The notes beneath the pieces were generated by a model, which was not told where the DNA came from, did not search any database, and was given only the letters and a program-made list of their open reading frames with translations. Below are positions 53,834 through 61,754 of a stretch of DNA of 64,000 bases, one piece after another; the first letter of the stretch is position 1, and the number at the start of each line of letters is the position of its first letter. The stretch comes from Bin5 sp034422415 (GTDB lineage Bacteria; Chloroflexota; Anaerolineae; Caldilineales; Caldilineaceae), in NCBI GenBank assembly GCA_965202955.1, contig OZ241871.1:1674001-1738000 (forward strand), read 5' to 3'. Made by a program: the position numbers and the translations under genes.

Positions 53834-54691
53834 ATGACAACTGCATCGTTTATGATCGGTGCGTTCGGGGACGAAATCGCCGATGACCTGGAGACACAGC
53901 TGCAGGTGCTGAACGAGCTGAAGATCCCGTGCCTGGAGCTGCGCGCGGCCTGGGGCGTGAACGTGCTGAACCTGTCGGACGAGCAGGTGGCGCAGGTGCG
54001 GGCGCTGTGCGATCGGCACGGCGTGACGGTCAGCGCGCTCGGCAGTCCGATCGGCAAGAGTCCGATCGAGGCGCCGATCGAGACGGAGGTGGAGAACCTG
54101 CGGCGGGTGATCGAGATCGGGCGGCAGTTGGGTACCGAAAACATCCGCATCTTCTCGTTCCATCCACCCGGGGACAGCGCCAGCGTCGACTACGACAGCT
54201 ACGTGGAGACGGCGATCGGACGCATTGGCCGGCTACTGGATGTGGCGGAGGCGGAGGGCGTGACGCTGCTGCTGGAGAACGAGAAGGGGATCGTCGGCGA
54301 TACGCTCGACCGCTGCGTGAAGCTGGTGGAAGCGTTGGAGAGCGAGCGCCTGGTCTTCCTGTGGGACCCGGCCAACTTTGTGCAGGTGGGCGAGGCGCGG
54401 CTGACGGAGCGGGGCTGGCCGCGGCTGCGCGACCGGGTCGGCTATGTGCATATCAAGGACTGTACGCTGGACGGGACGGTCAAAGCGGCGGGAGAGGGGG
54501 ACGGCCAGGTGCCCGAGCTGCTGACCGAACTCGTGAGCAGCGGCTACAGAGGGATGCTGGCGCTGGAGCCGCACCTGGCGATGGCGGGGCACAGCAGCGG
54601 TTTCAGCGGCCCGGACGGGATGGCGTACGCGGTCGAGAGGCTGCGGGCTGTGATGCGCGACGTAGGGGCAAGGGAAGTTTCCAGTTTTTAG
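53834..54691 (+). CDS. Sugar phosphate isomerase/epimerase-like TIM-barrel protein
   Basis: A 285-residue TIM barrel: ASFMIGAFGDEIADDLETQL, CLELRAAWGVNVLNLSDEQV, VTLLLENEKGIVGDTLDRCV, FLWDPANFVQVGEARLTERG, VGYVHIKDCTLDGTVKAAGE and MLALEPHLAMAGHSSGFSGP. The Glu/Asp/His/Glu pattern fits divalent-metal sugar epimerases. Its last residues, VSSF and the TAG, again come from a heptamer array. The next gene encodes the GH88 hydrolase, so it may act on unsaturated or released uronic sugars. Confidence 0.86.
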   Translation: MTTASFMIGAFGDEIADDLETQLQVLNELKIPCLELRAAWGVNVLNLSDEQVAQVRALCDRHGVTVSALGSPIGKSPIEAPIETEVENLRRVIEIGRQLGTENIRIFSFHPPGDSASVDYDSYVETAIGRIGRLLDVAEAEGVTLLLENEKGIVGDTLDRCVKLVEALESERLVFLWDPANFVQVGEARLTERGWPRLRDRVGYVHIKDCTLDGTVKAAGEGDGQVPELLTELVSSGYRGMLALEPHLAMAGHSSGFSGPDGMAYAVERLRAVMRDVGAREVSSF

Positions 54692-54722
54692 TTTTTGGTT
54701 TTCAGTTTTTTGTTTTTAGTTG
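54678..54722. repeat. AGTTTTTAGTTTTTGG heptamer array overlapping a gene end
   Basis: Six units (CCAGTTTTTAGTTTTTGGTT, then TTCAGTTTTTTGTTTTTAGTT) begin inside the 3' end of the TIM-barrel gene. Confidence 0.8.
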
Positions 54723-54783
54723 TTCGGCGGGTGGATAGGTCAGAAACGCCGGAGACGAAGAACGATCAGACCAGGAGAAGTCG

Positions 54784-55890
54784 ATGATTGACCACGATAA
54801 CCTGATAGCCAAGTGTGAACGAACGGTCGAGTTTGCGGCCAAGCAGCTGCGTCATCTGGTCGAGGCGCACCCGGACTTTTTCCCGATGTATACGCAGAAC
54901 GGGAAGTGGATGCACAGCGGCGAGGCGTGGACCAACTGGTGCGAGGGCTTCCTCGGCGGGCAGCTGTGGCTGGTCTACAAGGCGACCGGCGACGACTACT
55001 TCCTGGAGAAGGCGGAGCACTATTCGCGGCTGCTGGAACACCGCAAGACCGACCGCAATGTGCATGACCTCGGCTTTCTCTTCCTGTCGACGTGGAAGCG
55101 CTGGTACGACCTGACGGGAGAAGAGGAGAAGAACGCGGTCGTGATCGAGGCGGGGCAGACGCTGGCCAAACGCTTCAAGGAGAAGGGGGAATACCTGCGC
55201 TCCTTTGTGTCGGACGAGAGCCTCTTCATCGACATCATGATGAATGTGCCGATCATCTTCTACGCCGCGCAGGAGACCGATGACGAGGCGCTGTGGGAGA
55301 CCGCCTACCGGCACTGCCTGACATCACGGCGCTACCTGGTGCGGGGCGACGGCAGCACCTCGCACGAGGGCATCTTCGACCTGGAGACCGGCGAATTTCT
55401 GCGCCAGACAACGCACCAGGGCTGGCGCGACGACTCTTCGTGGGCGCGCGGGCTGGGCTGGTCGCTCTACGGCTTCGGCACGGTCTACGGGATGACCGGG
55501 GATGCGCGCTTCCTCAAAACGAGCCAGGACAACGCCTGGTTCTACATGGAGAATACGCCGGACGCCGGCGTGCCGCCGAATGACTGGATGGAGTCGGAGC
55601 CGCAGAACCCGCACGAAAGCTCGGCCGCGGCGATCGCCGCCAGCGGGCTGATCCAGCTCTCGCAGCTGGTGGGCGACCCGGCGCTGGGCAAGCAGTACCA
55701 CGACTACGCGCTGCAGATCGTGGATACGCTGACCGAGCCGGAGTTCCTGGCCGTCGACGACGAGGGCTGGGAGGGCATCCTCAAGCAGGGGATGTACCAC
55801 GAACAGCTGGGGCTGGGCGTGAACGAGAGCGTGATGTGGGGAGACCATTTCTTCCTAGAGGCGGTGTGTAAGGTGTTGGGAGTGGAATAA
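54784..55890 (+). CDS. Glycoside hydrolase family 88 (unsaturated glycuronyl hydrolase)
   Basis: A 368-residue (alpha/alpha)6-barrel enzyme without signal peptide. Candidate catalytic Asp residues are D95 (NVHDLGFLFL) and D150 (ESLFIDIMMNV), the positions of the two essential Asp of GH88/GH105. Other conserved blocks are WTNWCEGFLGGQLWLVYKAT, WARGLGWSLYGFGTVYG and ESSAAAIAASGLIQL. It cleaves unsaturated uronic residues left by polysaccharide lyases acting on chondroitin-, heparin- or ulvan-like glycans. No lyase is in the window. Neighbours are sugar epimerases and an SDR. Confidence 0.88.
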   Translation: MIDHDNLIAKCERTVEFAAKQLRHLVEAHPDFFPMYTQNGKWMHSGEAWTNWCEGFLGGQLWLVYKATGDDYFLEKAEHYSRLLEHRKTDRNVHDLGFLFLSTWKRWYDLTGEEEKNAVVIEAGQTLAKRFKEKGEYLRSFVSDESLFIDIMMNVPIIFYAAQETDDEALWETAYRHCLTSRRYLVRGDGSTSHEGIFDLETGEFLRQTTHQGWRDDSSWARGLGWSLYGFGTVYGMTGDARFLKTSQDNAWFYMENTPDAGVPPNDWMESEPQNPHESSAAAIAASGLIQLSQLVGDPALGKQYHDYALQIVDTLTEPEFLAVDDEGWEGILKQGMYHEQLGLGVNESVMWGDHFFLEAVCKVLGVE

Positions 55891-55893
55891 GGG

Positions 55894-55994
55894 CAGTTTT
55901 TAGTGGTTAGTTTTTAGTTTTCAGTAGAACCAGCTGCGTATACGGCCGTTGCAGTTGCAGTTACTAAGAACTGAAAACTGACTACTAAAAACTG
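55894..55994. repeat. Hairpin-forming heptamer element with GCAACGGCCG core
   Basis: The left arm (55894-55925, CAGTTTTTAGTGGTTAGTTT...) and right arm (55970-55994) are inverted copies; the left has one extra heptamer. The loop, on the minus strand, reads AACTGCAACTGCAACGGCCG TATACGC, matching the core of the element at 21364-21396. It lies between the GH88 and SDR genes. Confidence 0.8.
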
Positions 55995-56013
55995 CAGTTC
56001 GGAGGGTGACAGT

Positions 56014-56790
56014 ATGGCCAAAGTAGCCTTGGTCACGGGCGCGGGGCGCGGGATCGGGCGGGGGATTGCGCTGGCGCTGGCAGAGGCGGGCTGGGCGGTG
56101 GTGATCAACTATCGCGGCAACGCGGCGACCGCGAACGAGACGGCCGGGCTGGCGCGGGAGGCGGGAGGCGAGGCGCTGGTGGTGCAGGCCGATATCGGCG
56201 CGGCCGCGGACCGGGCGCGGCTGGTGGAGGCGGCGCTGGAGCGCTTCGGGCGCATCGATCTGCTGGTGAACAACGCCGGCATGGGCCCGCGCACACGTCT
56301 CGACATTCTGGAAACGACAGAGACCTCCTACGACGAGGTGATGAACGTAAACCTGAAAGGGCCGTTCTTCCTCAGCCAGCTGGTTGCGCGCACGATGCTG
56401 GCGCGGCTGGAGCCGGACGTCGAGCGCGCGGACGCGCCCAAGATCATCAACATCGGCTCGATCAGCGCCTACACCAGCAGCCCGACGCGCGGCGAGTACT
56501 GTATCTCGAAGGCGGGCGTCACGATGATGACGCTCCTGTTCGCCGACCGGCTGGCCGAGAGCGGCATCAACGTCTACGAGGTGCGGCCCGGCATCGTCGA
56601 GACCGACATGACGAGCGGCGTTAAGGGTAAGTACGACAAGCTGATCGGCGACGGCCTGACCCCGATCCGCCGCTGGGGGCAGCCGGAGGACGTGGGCCGG
56701 GCGGTGGTCGCCGTGGCCGAGGGGCGGTTCCCGTTCTCGACGGGCGAGGTGCTGAACGTGGACGGCGGCTTTCATATGCACAGGCTGTAG
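56014..56790 (+). CDS. SDR family NAD(P)-dependent oxidoreductase
   Basis: A 258-residue short-chain dehydrogenase: VALVTGAGRGIGRGIALALA, LLVNNAGMGPRTRLDILETT, INIGSISAYTSSPTRGEYCI with the YxxxK pair (YCISK), VRPGIVETDMT and GEVLNVDGGFHMHRL. It is annotated 3-oxoacyl-ACP-reductase-like in many genomes, but in this sugar locus it more likely oxidises a sugar or keto-acid. GGAGGGTGACAGT precedes the ATG. Confidence 0.88.
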   Translation: MAKVALVTGAGRGIGRGIALALAEAGWAVVINYRGNAATANETAGLAREAGGEALVVQADIGAAADRARLVEAALERFGRIDLLVNNAGMGPRTRLDILETTETSYDEVMNVNLKGPFFLSQLVARTMLARLEPDVERADAPKIINIGSISAYTSSPTRGEYCISKAGVTMMTLLFADRLAESGINVYEVRPGIVETDMTSGVKGKYDKLIGDGLTPIRRWGQPEDVGRAVVAVAEGRFPFSTGEVLNVDGGFHMHRL

Positions 56791-56792
56791 AA

Positions 56793-56880
56793 GGGCAGTG
56801 GCCGGTGGTTAGTGGTCAGTGGCCCGGTTGCCAGTGGCCGGTGGTTAGTGGCCGGTTGCCAGTGGATAGCGGATAGTGGC
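56793..56880. repeat. CAGTGGC/CGGTGGT heptamer array
   Basis: About twelve units (GCAGTGGCCGGTGGTTAGTGG and GCCGGTTGCCAGTGGATAGC) fill most of the gap between the SDR and the last TIM-barrel gene. Confidence 0.8.
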
Positions 56881-56906
56881 TGGGAGATTGGGGGAGGCTT
56901 TGAGGG

Positions 56907-57734
56907 ATGCAGTTGATTGTTTTCAGTAAGATGCTCCAGGAGAAGAGTATTGGGGAGCTGATCGAGCTGGCGCAGCGGCACGGCTACGACGGCTATGATT
57001 TGGCGGTGCGGCCGGGCCATCCGGTCAACCCGGAGAACGCGGCGGCGGCGCTGCCCGATGCGCAGGCGCAGATGACGCGGGCGGGGCTGCGCATCGGCAT
57101 GGTAACGGGCAATTTCGATCTGCTGACGGCGGACCATCCGCTGGCGGAGCCGCTGCTGGCGGCGATGGACAGGGCCGACGTGCGGCTGCTGAAGCTGGGC
57201 TATTTCAGGTTCGAGCCGGCGACGATGGACTACTGGGCGCAGGTGGACGAGGTGCGGCGGGCGTTTGCGGCGTGGGAGAAGCTGGCCAGCATATACAACG
57301 TCAAGGTCTGCTACCACACGCACTCGCACTACTGCATGGGGCTGAACGCGGCCGCGCTGATGCACCTGCTGCGCGACTTCGATCCGGCCCTGTTGGGCGC
57401 GTACCTGGACCCGGGCCACTTTGCCGTCGACGGCGAGCCGTTCGATTTCGGGCTGGCGATGGCGCGCGCATACCTGAGCATACTGTCGATGAAGGATGTG
57501 ATGATCGAGCGCGTGGCGAAGAACGGCCACGGCGCGGTCAAGACGCGCTGGGTGCCCGCCGGCGAGGGGATGGTGGACTGGACGGCGGTTTTCGGCGAGC
57601 TGCGGCGCACCGGCTACGACGGCTATGTGTCGATTCACTGCGAGTACGATATAGACGAGGGCCAGGACTGGTACGGGACCTTTGTGCGGGAGGTGGCGTT
57701 CTTCCGCGGGATGAGGGGGGATGGCGAAGAGTGA
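56907..57734 (+). CDS. Sugar phosphate isomerase/epimerase-like TIM-barrel protein
   Basis: A 275-residue TIM barrel: LIVFSKMLQEKSIGELIELA, GYDGYDLAVRPGHPVNPENA, VKVCYHTHSHYCMGLNAAAL, LGAYLDPGHFAVDGEPFDFG, LSILSMKDVMIERVAKNGHG and YVSIHCEYD. Metal-binding acids and His are in the usual positions. It is the third such gene in the locus and the last of the rightward catabolic set. GC content and codon use fall sharply after it. Confidence 0.85.
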   Translation: MQLIVFSKMLQEKSIGELIELAQRHGYDGYDLAVRPGHPVNPENAAAALPDAQAQMTRAGLRIGMVTGNFDLLTADHPLAEPLLAAMDRADVRLLKLGYFRFEPATMDYWAQVDEVRRAFAAWEKLASIYNVKVCYHTHSHYCMGLNAAALMHLLRDFDPALLGAYLDPGHFAVDGEPFDFGLAMARAYLSILSMKDVMIERVAKNGHGAVKTRWVPAGEGMVDWTAVFGELRRTGYDGYVSIHCEYDIDEGQDWYGTFVREVAFFRGMRGDGEE

Positions 57735-58036
57735 GGGGAGAGAGCGACCTTCATCCCAGGTAGGTCTTGACAAGAGACTCGGACTGACGATGTGGAAGCG
57801 CAAACGTATTTCCATCTCCGCACATGCAGATGCCGATGGTTACAGCGGTTTTAGAGGGCGGGGCGCTTCAAATTTCCGATTGTGGCGTGGTTCCGCTTGA
57901 ATCTTAGCGACATGGATATAGGCTTGTAGAACCATGAATGGTCAAGCTTCTTCAACTCTGAGTACCCGGTACGCACTTCGTGCTCTGAGGGCGGCAGACC
58001 GCCCGTTGCCGTTCGGAACCGGTCGCATTCGCCTAA
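57735..58036. other. Junction between the catabolic region and the right accessory region
   Basis: No supported gene is seen. Its last 45 bases are the start of the 95-bp repeat (57992-58086). Base composition begins to fall here. Confidence 0.5.
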
Positions 58037-58086
58037 ATGCACCTTATTTTTCCCATTTCGTGGTCCAAAGATCGGGGCTCACCATA
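57992..58086. repeat. 95-bp dispersed repeat, copy 2
   Basis: Gap-free match to 17546-17640 (about 88 percent by eye). It carries the same CACCTTATTTTTCCCATTTC block. Both copies keep an open frame beginning MHLIFPISWS, so a conserved short N-terminus cannot be excluded. Confidence 0.8.
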
Positions 58087-58387
58087 TAGTGCAGCAGAGG
58101 CAGGAAATATAAGGATCCCTAAAGTCAAGAACGATCGTATACGCCAGATTCTCGCCAAATGCTGGGAGCACACCAAAGAGAAGAGAGTGCCCCAGTTTCG
58201 CGACGGAGAGTGTGAAGTCCGTGTCCTTTGGGACAATGCCGTCGCTGAGGCCATGGGTTGGGACAAAGAGGAACTGGCCCGTCTGCGCGCCCTACTGAAC
58301 AACGAACCACACGTCCGGGGACTCGGATACAATCAGTATGCAGACGAAATTGAGGAGGATGACCCCTTGGAAGACGATCAAGAGTAG
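58037..58387 (+). pseudogene. Probable 3' fragment of a larger gene, N-terminus replaced by repeat
   Basis: The open frame encodes 116 residues. The first ~17 come from the 95-bp repeat, while the rest (IRIPKVKNDRIRQILAKCWE, FRDGECEVRVLWDNAVAEAM, WDKEELARLRALLNNEPHVR, then an acidic tail) looks like the C-terminal end of a longer protein. No ribosome-binding site precedes the ATG at 58037. No family was recognised. It could instead be an intact small gene using the repeat as its start. Confidence 0.45.
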
Positions 58388-58572
58388 ATGTTTCGACTAA
58401 GGCTCGAGTCATCATGCCTTCCTTAGTAAGGGCATTTTATCAACAGAGGAAAATCTCCATGACTACACAAAACGAAAGGGAATTATATACCAAAGTAGAC
58501 AAGCCCCCTTGACGGGTTCTCGTCGATTTCGATGAATCAGGGGTGTTTCGGACTGACACAAGGGGAGAGGTT

Positions 58573-58962
58573 ATGGGGGAGGGCAGGACAGGTATTTCAG
58601 AAGATGTGATAAGAGAACACGCTTATTTGATTTCCAGAGGAGTTAGGTTGTTGGCTGTTTGCGGTACGATTGATATTTCTGATCAGAGCAAAATTGAAAT
58701 GCGTGACAAGTTGCATGATGCAGTGATCGAAACATCTGGCACACAAGGGGTTACGCCAATACCGTTTGCAATCGAGGATCAAGACATCAAGAGGGTAACG
58801 ATTGGATTCGCTGCCTACACTTGGGTCATAGACACGTATGAATGGATCAAGAAAGGTGGTGTGCCGACCAAGATTTCTTGTAGGGTTATGGGTTTATTGC
58901 ATGGGTACTCAGGGGGAGCCATTGCACAGTTTGAAACACATCAGACGGGGTGGAGAATTTAG
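58573..58962 (+). CDS. Hypothetical protein in accessory region
   Basis: A 129-residue protein, MGEGRTGISEDVIREHAYLI onward, with RGVRLLAVCGTIDISDQSKI, GVTPIPFAIEDQDIKRVTIG and YTWVIDTYEWIKKGGVPTKI. It has balanced composition and is probably soluble. ATG 58573 has GGGGAGAGG two to ten bases upstream; a GTG at 58543 would add ten residues. It is convergent with a small zinc-ribbon gene. No family recognised. Confidence 0.55.
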   Translation: MGEGRTGISEDVIREHAYLISRGVRLLAVCGTIDISDQSKIEMRDKLHDAVIETSGTQGVTPIPFAIEDQDIKRVTIGFAAYTWVIDTYEWIKKGGVPTKISCRVMGLLHGYSGGAIAQFETHQTGWRI

Positions 58963-58989
58963 CACGCCACCCCTCTGACGGATGCTTGG

Positions 58990-59139
58990 TTATCCCACAA
59001 GGGTCCACACGATAGATCCTGGGCATGTGGGGCATGGCGGCACCCTTCTACCTTTCTTCATTGTATAGGTGGTGCCACATTCACAATCAGCCCTCCACTC
59101 TCCAGATTTGGGGCAGATGCCCCCAGTCCGTACAGTCAT
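58990..59139 (-). CDS. 49-residue zinc-ribbon-like small protein
   Basis: A short gene: MTVRTGGICPKSGEWRADCE, then CGTTYTMKKGRRVPPCPTC and GSIVWTLVG. Five cysteines are spaced like a small zinc ribbon (C-x9-C-x-C, then C-x2-C). GGAGG lies six bases before the ATG at 59139; a second in-frame ATG at 59145 lies within that spacer. Small proteins of this CPxSGxW...PPCPxC style are widespread and uncharacterised. It ends 27 bases from the convergent gene. Confidence 0.65.
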   Translation of the reverse strand: MTVRTGGICPKSGEWRADCECGTTYTMKKGRRVPPCPTCPGSIVWTLVG

Positions 59140-59301
59140 GAACATCCTCCAAATCGCCGGTAATGGTCGTGAAATACTCGACGCATTTCATTGCGGACAA
59201 CACACTACCTTTTAAGTAACCTTAACATGAATTGGCCTGGGCGGCAAGAGCGGTGAAGAGATTATACCTCGAAGAATTGTTTGCCAAAGCAGACCAGGTT
59301 C

Positions 59302-59330
59302 CTTGACACATTCTCAAAGATCGTGTATAC
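59302..59330 (+). promoter_or_regulatory. Consensus sigma-70-type promoter of the transposase gene
   Basis: TTGACA at 59302-59307 and TATACT at 59325-59330 are separated by exactly 17 bases. The transposase ATG follows 45 bases downstream, with AAGGAG seven bases before it. Confidence 0.75.
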
Positions 59331-59375
59331 TGTAATCAATAAATACGAATACTCAGTATCGTAAGGAGATTACAG

Positions 59376-60332
59376 ATGGCGGGGATGGCACCGGGAAAGC
59401 ATTATCGAAAAGGCATGACGCTGATTGACCTGTTGAAAATGTTTCCTGATGATGAAGCGGCTGAACAATGGTTTGAAGAGAGCCGGTGGCCGGACGGTGT
59501 GCGGTGTGCCCACTGCGGGGGCGAGCATGTGAGCGAGGCCAAGCACCCCACGATGAAATACTGGTGCAAGGATTGCCGCAAGTACTTTTCCGTCAAGCAC
59601 GGTACGGTTATGCAGTCCTCCAAGGTAGGATACCAGAAGTGGGCGTTGGCGATCTATATTCTGACCACGCAGATCAAGGGTGCTTCCTCGATGAAGTTGC
59701 ATCGGGATATCGGCGTCACGCAGAAAACGGCGTGGCACATGGCGCACCGTATCCGCGAGACCTGGGCAACGGGTACGCCCTCATATGCGGGACCGCTGGA
59801 GGTTGACGAAACCTACATCGGCGGCAAAGAGAAGAACAAACACAAAGACAGAAAACTGGACGCCGGACGAGGGACGGTGGGGAAGCAGATTGTTGCTGGC
59901 GCAAAAGACCGGGACAGTGGCGAGATTAGCGTTCGGGTTGTGCCCAACACGAAAAGAGCCACACTGCATGGGTTCGTTCTTGACCACGCAAATCCCGACA
60001 GCATAGTCTACACCGACGACCTCCAGTCGTATCAGGGACTACCCTTTGAGCACGAGTCTGTCAGTCACAGCGTGAGCCAGTACGTTCGCGATCAGGCACA
60101 CGTCAATGGGCTGGAGTCGTTCTGGGCGGGCCTCAAGAGGGGTTATCACGGCACCTATCATCATATGAGCCCAAAACATTTGGATCGATACGTGACCGAG
60201 TTCTCAGGTCGCCATAATGATCGGCCGTCTGACACGATTGAGCAGATGGCCAACATGGCGCAGGGCATGACGGGCAAGCAGCTGCGGTACAAGGATTTGG
60301 TAGCGGGAGGGCCTGCCTATCCGCAGAGGTAG
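59376..60332 (+). CDS. IS1595 family transposase
   Basis: A 318-residue transposase. The N-terminal zinc ribbon is VRCAHCGGEHVSEAKHP with YWCKDCRKYFSV. The DDE-type catalytic core shows LEVDETYIGGKEKNKHKDRK (first Asp), SIVYTDDLQSYQGL (second Asp) and VNGLESFWAGLKRGYHGTYH followed by HLDRYVTEFSGRHND (the E/N region). The full length suggests it may be active. Terminal inverted repeats were not identified with confidence, so the element's ends are not given. It sits in the low-GC accessory region beside a restriction-modification cassette. Confidence 0.92.
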   Translation: MAGMAPGKHYRKGMTLIDLLKMFPDDEAAEQWFEESRWPDGVRCAHCGGEHVSEAKHPTMKYWCKDCRKYFSVKHGTVMQSSKVGYQKWALAIYILTTQIKGASSMKLHRDIGVTQKTAWHMAHRIRETWATGTPSYAGPLEVDETYIGGKEKNKHKDRKLDAGRGTVGKQIVAGAKDRDSGEISVRVVPNTKRATLHGFVLDHANPDSIVYTDDLQSYQGLPFEHESVSHSVSQYVRDQAHVNGLESFWAGLKRGYHGTYHHMSPKHLDRYVTEFSGRHNDRPSDTIEQMANMAQGMTGKQLRYKDLVAGGPAYPQR

Positions 60333-60343
60333 GGTGCGACAAG

Positions 60344-60371
60344 TGGCCGTCAGAATTGTTTCTGGCGGCTA
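60344..60371 (+). terminator. Hairpin after the transposase gene
   Basis: GCCGTCAGAA and TTCTGGCGGC form a ten-base stem with one G-U pair, 12 bases after the transposase stop, followed by a short T-rich stretch. It could be a terminator or part of the element's right end. Confidence 0.5.
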
Positions 60372-60803
60372 CTTTACTTGACAGGGGAAAATGGGCAGTT
60401 TTGCCTGTTTTTCTTCTCGTGACTTAGCCGAGTTTGCGTTTGGACTAATCATGACACATATGATATACAATGTGGACAAAGGGAGGATGACTGGATGATA
60501 AGTCGGAAATCAGCCCTGCATTCCTCATTTTTTCAACTACAAGATTCGATAACCCAATACTACAAGGCGGGGCCTATTTGGCGATCCGCAAAACCATGGA
60601 GAGTGAAATGACACCCCCTACCAACACGGTCGAAATGGCGCAGATGAATGCCGCCATCGACAAAGTTCTTGCCCTTCCTGCCACAACCCAAGCGGAAGTG
60701 AAGGAAAGACGGCGCACCCAGCGCAAGAGTGGGTATCCACCGCCCGCCAGATCAAACAAGAACCTTCCACGACCTGCCGTTCGTTAGTTCCGATCATCGC
60801 GGC
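60372..60803. other. Gap ahead of the methylase, only a doubtful small frame
   Basis: A 69-codon frame at 60578-60787 (IDKVLALPATTQAEVKERRR) overlaps an alternative extension of the methylase gene. A different frame reads EWVSTARQIKQEPSTTCRSL just before the methylase start. Neither has a good ribosome-binding site, so a frameshifted small gene (for example a controller protein) is possible but not supported. Confidence 0.3.
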
Positions 60804-61754
60804 ATGAACCGAATTCTAAATTTGTCACCTCCCGTCAACGGATCGCGCCCTGCACACGCGCTCAAATGCGCCGATTTTTTCTGTGGCATCGGCGGATTTC
60901 ACGAAGCCGCTCGCAATCTAGGCTTGGAGGTTGTGTTCGCCTGCGACATTGACGAACAAGCGCGCCGCGCCTATTTTGCCAATTACCACTTGCATCCTAT
61001 GGGAGACATCATGGCGATTGCGCCGGATGATGTCCCTGACCACGACTTGCTTTTCGCTGGTTTCCCTTGCCAGCCGTTTTCGATTATCGGTCAGCGTCGC
61101 GGATTCTCCGATCCCAGAGGCGTCCTGTTCTTCGAGCTTCTCCGTTTTGTTGAGAACAAACAACCCCGCGGAATCGTCCTGGAAAACGTCAAGCAACTTT
61201 CCACCTTCGACAAGGGCAATGTGTTGCGGAGCATTGAAAGGGAGTTGGAGGAACTTGGCTACACGGTTGAGTCGAGAGTTCTTAACGCATTGGATTTTGG
61301 TTTGCCCCAAAAACGCGAGCGCACGATTATCGTTGCGACCAAGCAGCCGTTCTGGAAGTTTCCGTGGCCTACGGAATCGGTTGAGATGACGCCTCTCGGA
61401 GACATTTTGGAAAGCGACCCCGATCCCAAACACTACGTCTCGGATCATGTGCGGCAAAAGAGAATTGCGGCTCATACTACTGAAGTGTCCCCCGCCATTT
61501 GGCACGAGAACAAAGGCGGCAATGTCTCCAGCCACGAGTGGTCATGCGCCTTGCGCGCTGGAGCTTCATACAACTACCTCTTGGTGGACGGGAAACGGCG
61601 GTTGACGCCGCGGGAGCAACTTAGGCTTCAAGGATTCCCGGACAGATGGGAAATAGTATGCAGCGATTCCGAAACGCGCAAGCAAACCGGAAACGCCGTG
61701 CCGGTCCCAATGGTGCAGGCAGTCATTGAGAGGGTGATGAACCACATTGAATGA
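60804..61754 (+). CDS. DNA (cytosine-5-)-methyltransferase
   Basis: A 316-residue m5C methylase with motifs in order: I (ADFFCGIGGFHEAARNLGLE), IV with the catalytic Cys (FAGFPCQPFSIIGQRRGF), VI (GIVLENVKQL), VIII (LPQKRERTIIV) and IX/X (LTPREQLRLQGFPDRW, KQTGNAVPVPM). The short target-recognition region fits a small type II enzyme. It overlaps the putative endonuclease gene by eight bases and is followed by a Vsr gene, forming one cassette that would protect host DNA and repair T:G mismatches. Confidence 0.92.
   Translation: MNRILNLSPPVNGSRPAHALKCADFFCGIGGFHEAARNLGLEVVFACDIDEQARRAYFANYHLHPMGDIMAIAPDDVPDHDLLFAGFPCQPFSIIGQRRGFSDPRGVLFFELLRFVENKQPRGIVLENVKQLSTFDKGNVLRSIERELEELGYTVESRVLNALDFGLPQKRERTIIVATKQPFWKFPWPTESVEMTPLGDILESDPDPKHYVSDHVRQKRIAAHTTEVSPAIWHENKGGNVSSHEWSCALRAGASYNYLLVDGKRRLTPREQLRLQGFPDRWEIVCSDSETRKQTGNAVPVPMVQAVIERVMNHIE

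Noticed and set aside
59200..60420. Defined ends of the IS1595-type element
   Set aside because: No pair of terminal inverted repeats with flanking target duplication could be matched by eye, so only the transposase gene is reported.
60578..60787. Small gene of 69 codons ahead of the methylase
   Set aside because: No good ribosome-binding site, overlap with another plausible frame, and no recognisable domain; kept only as a remark on the gap.
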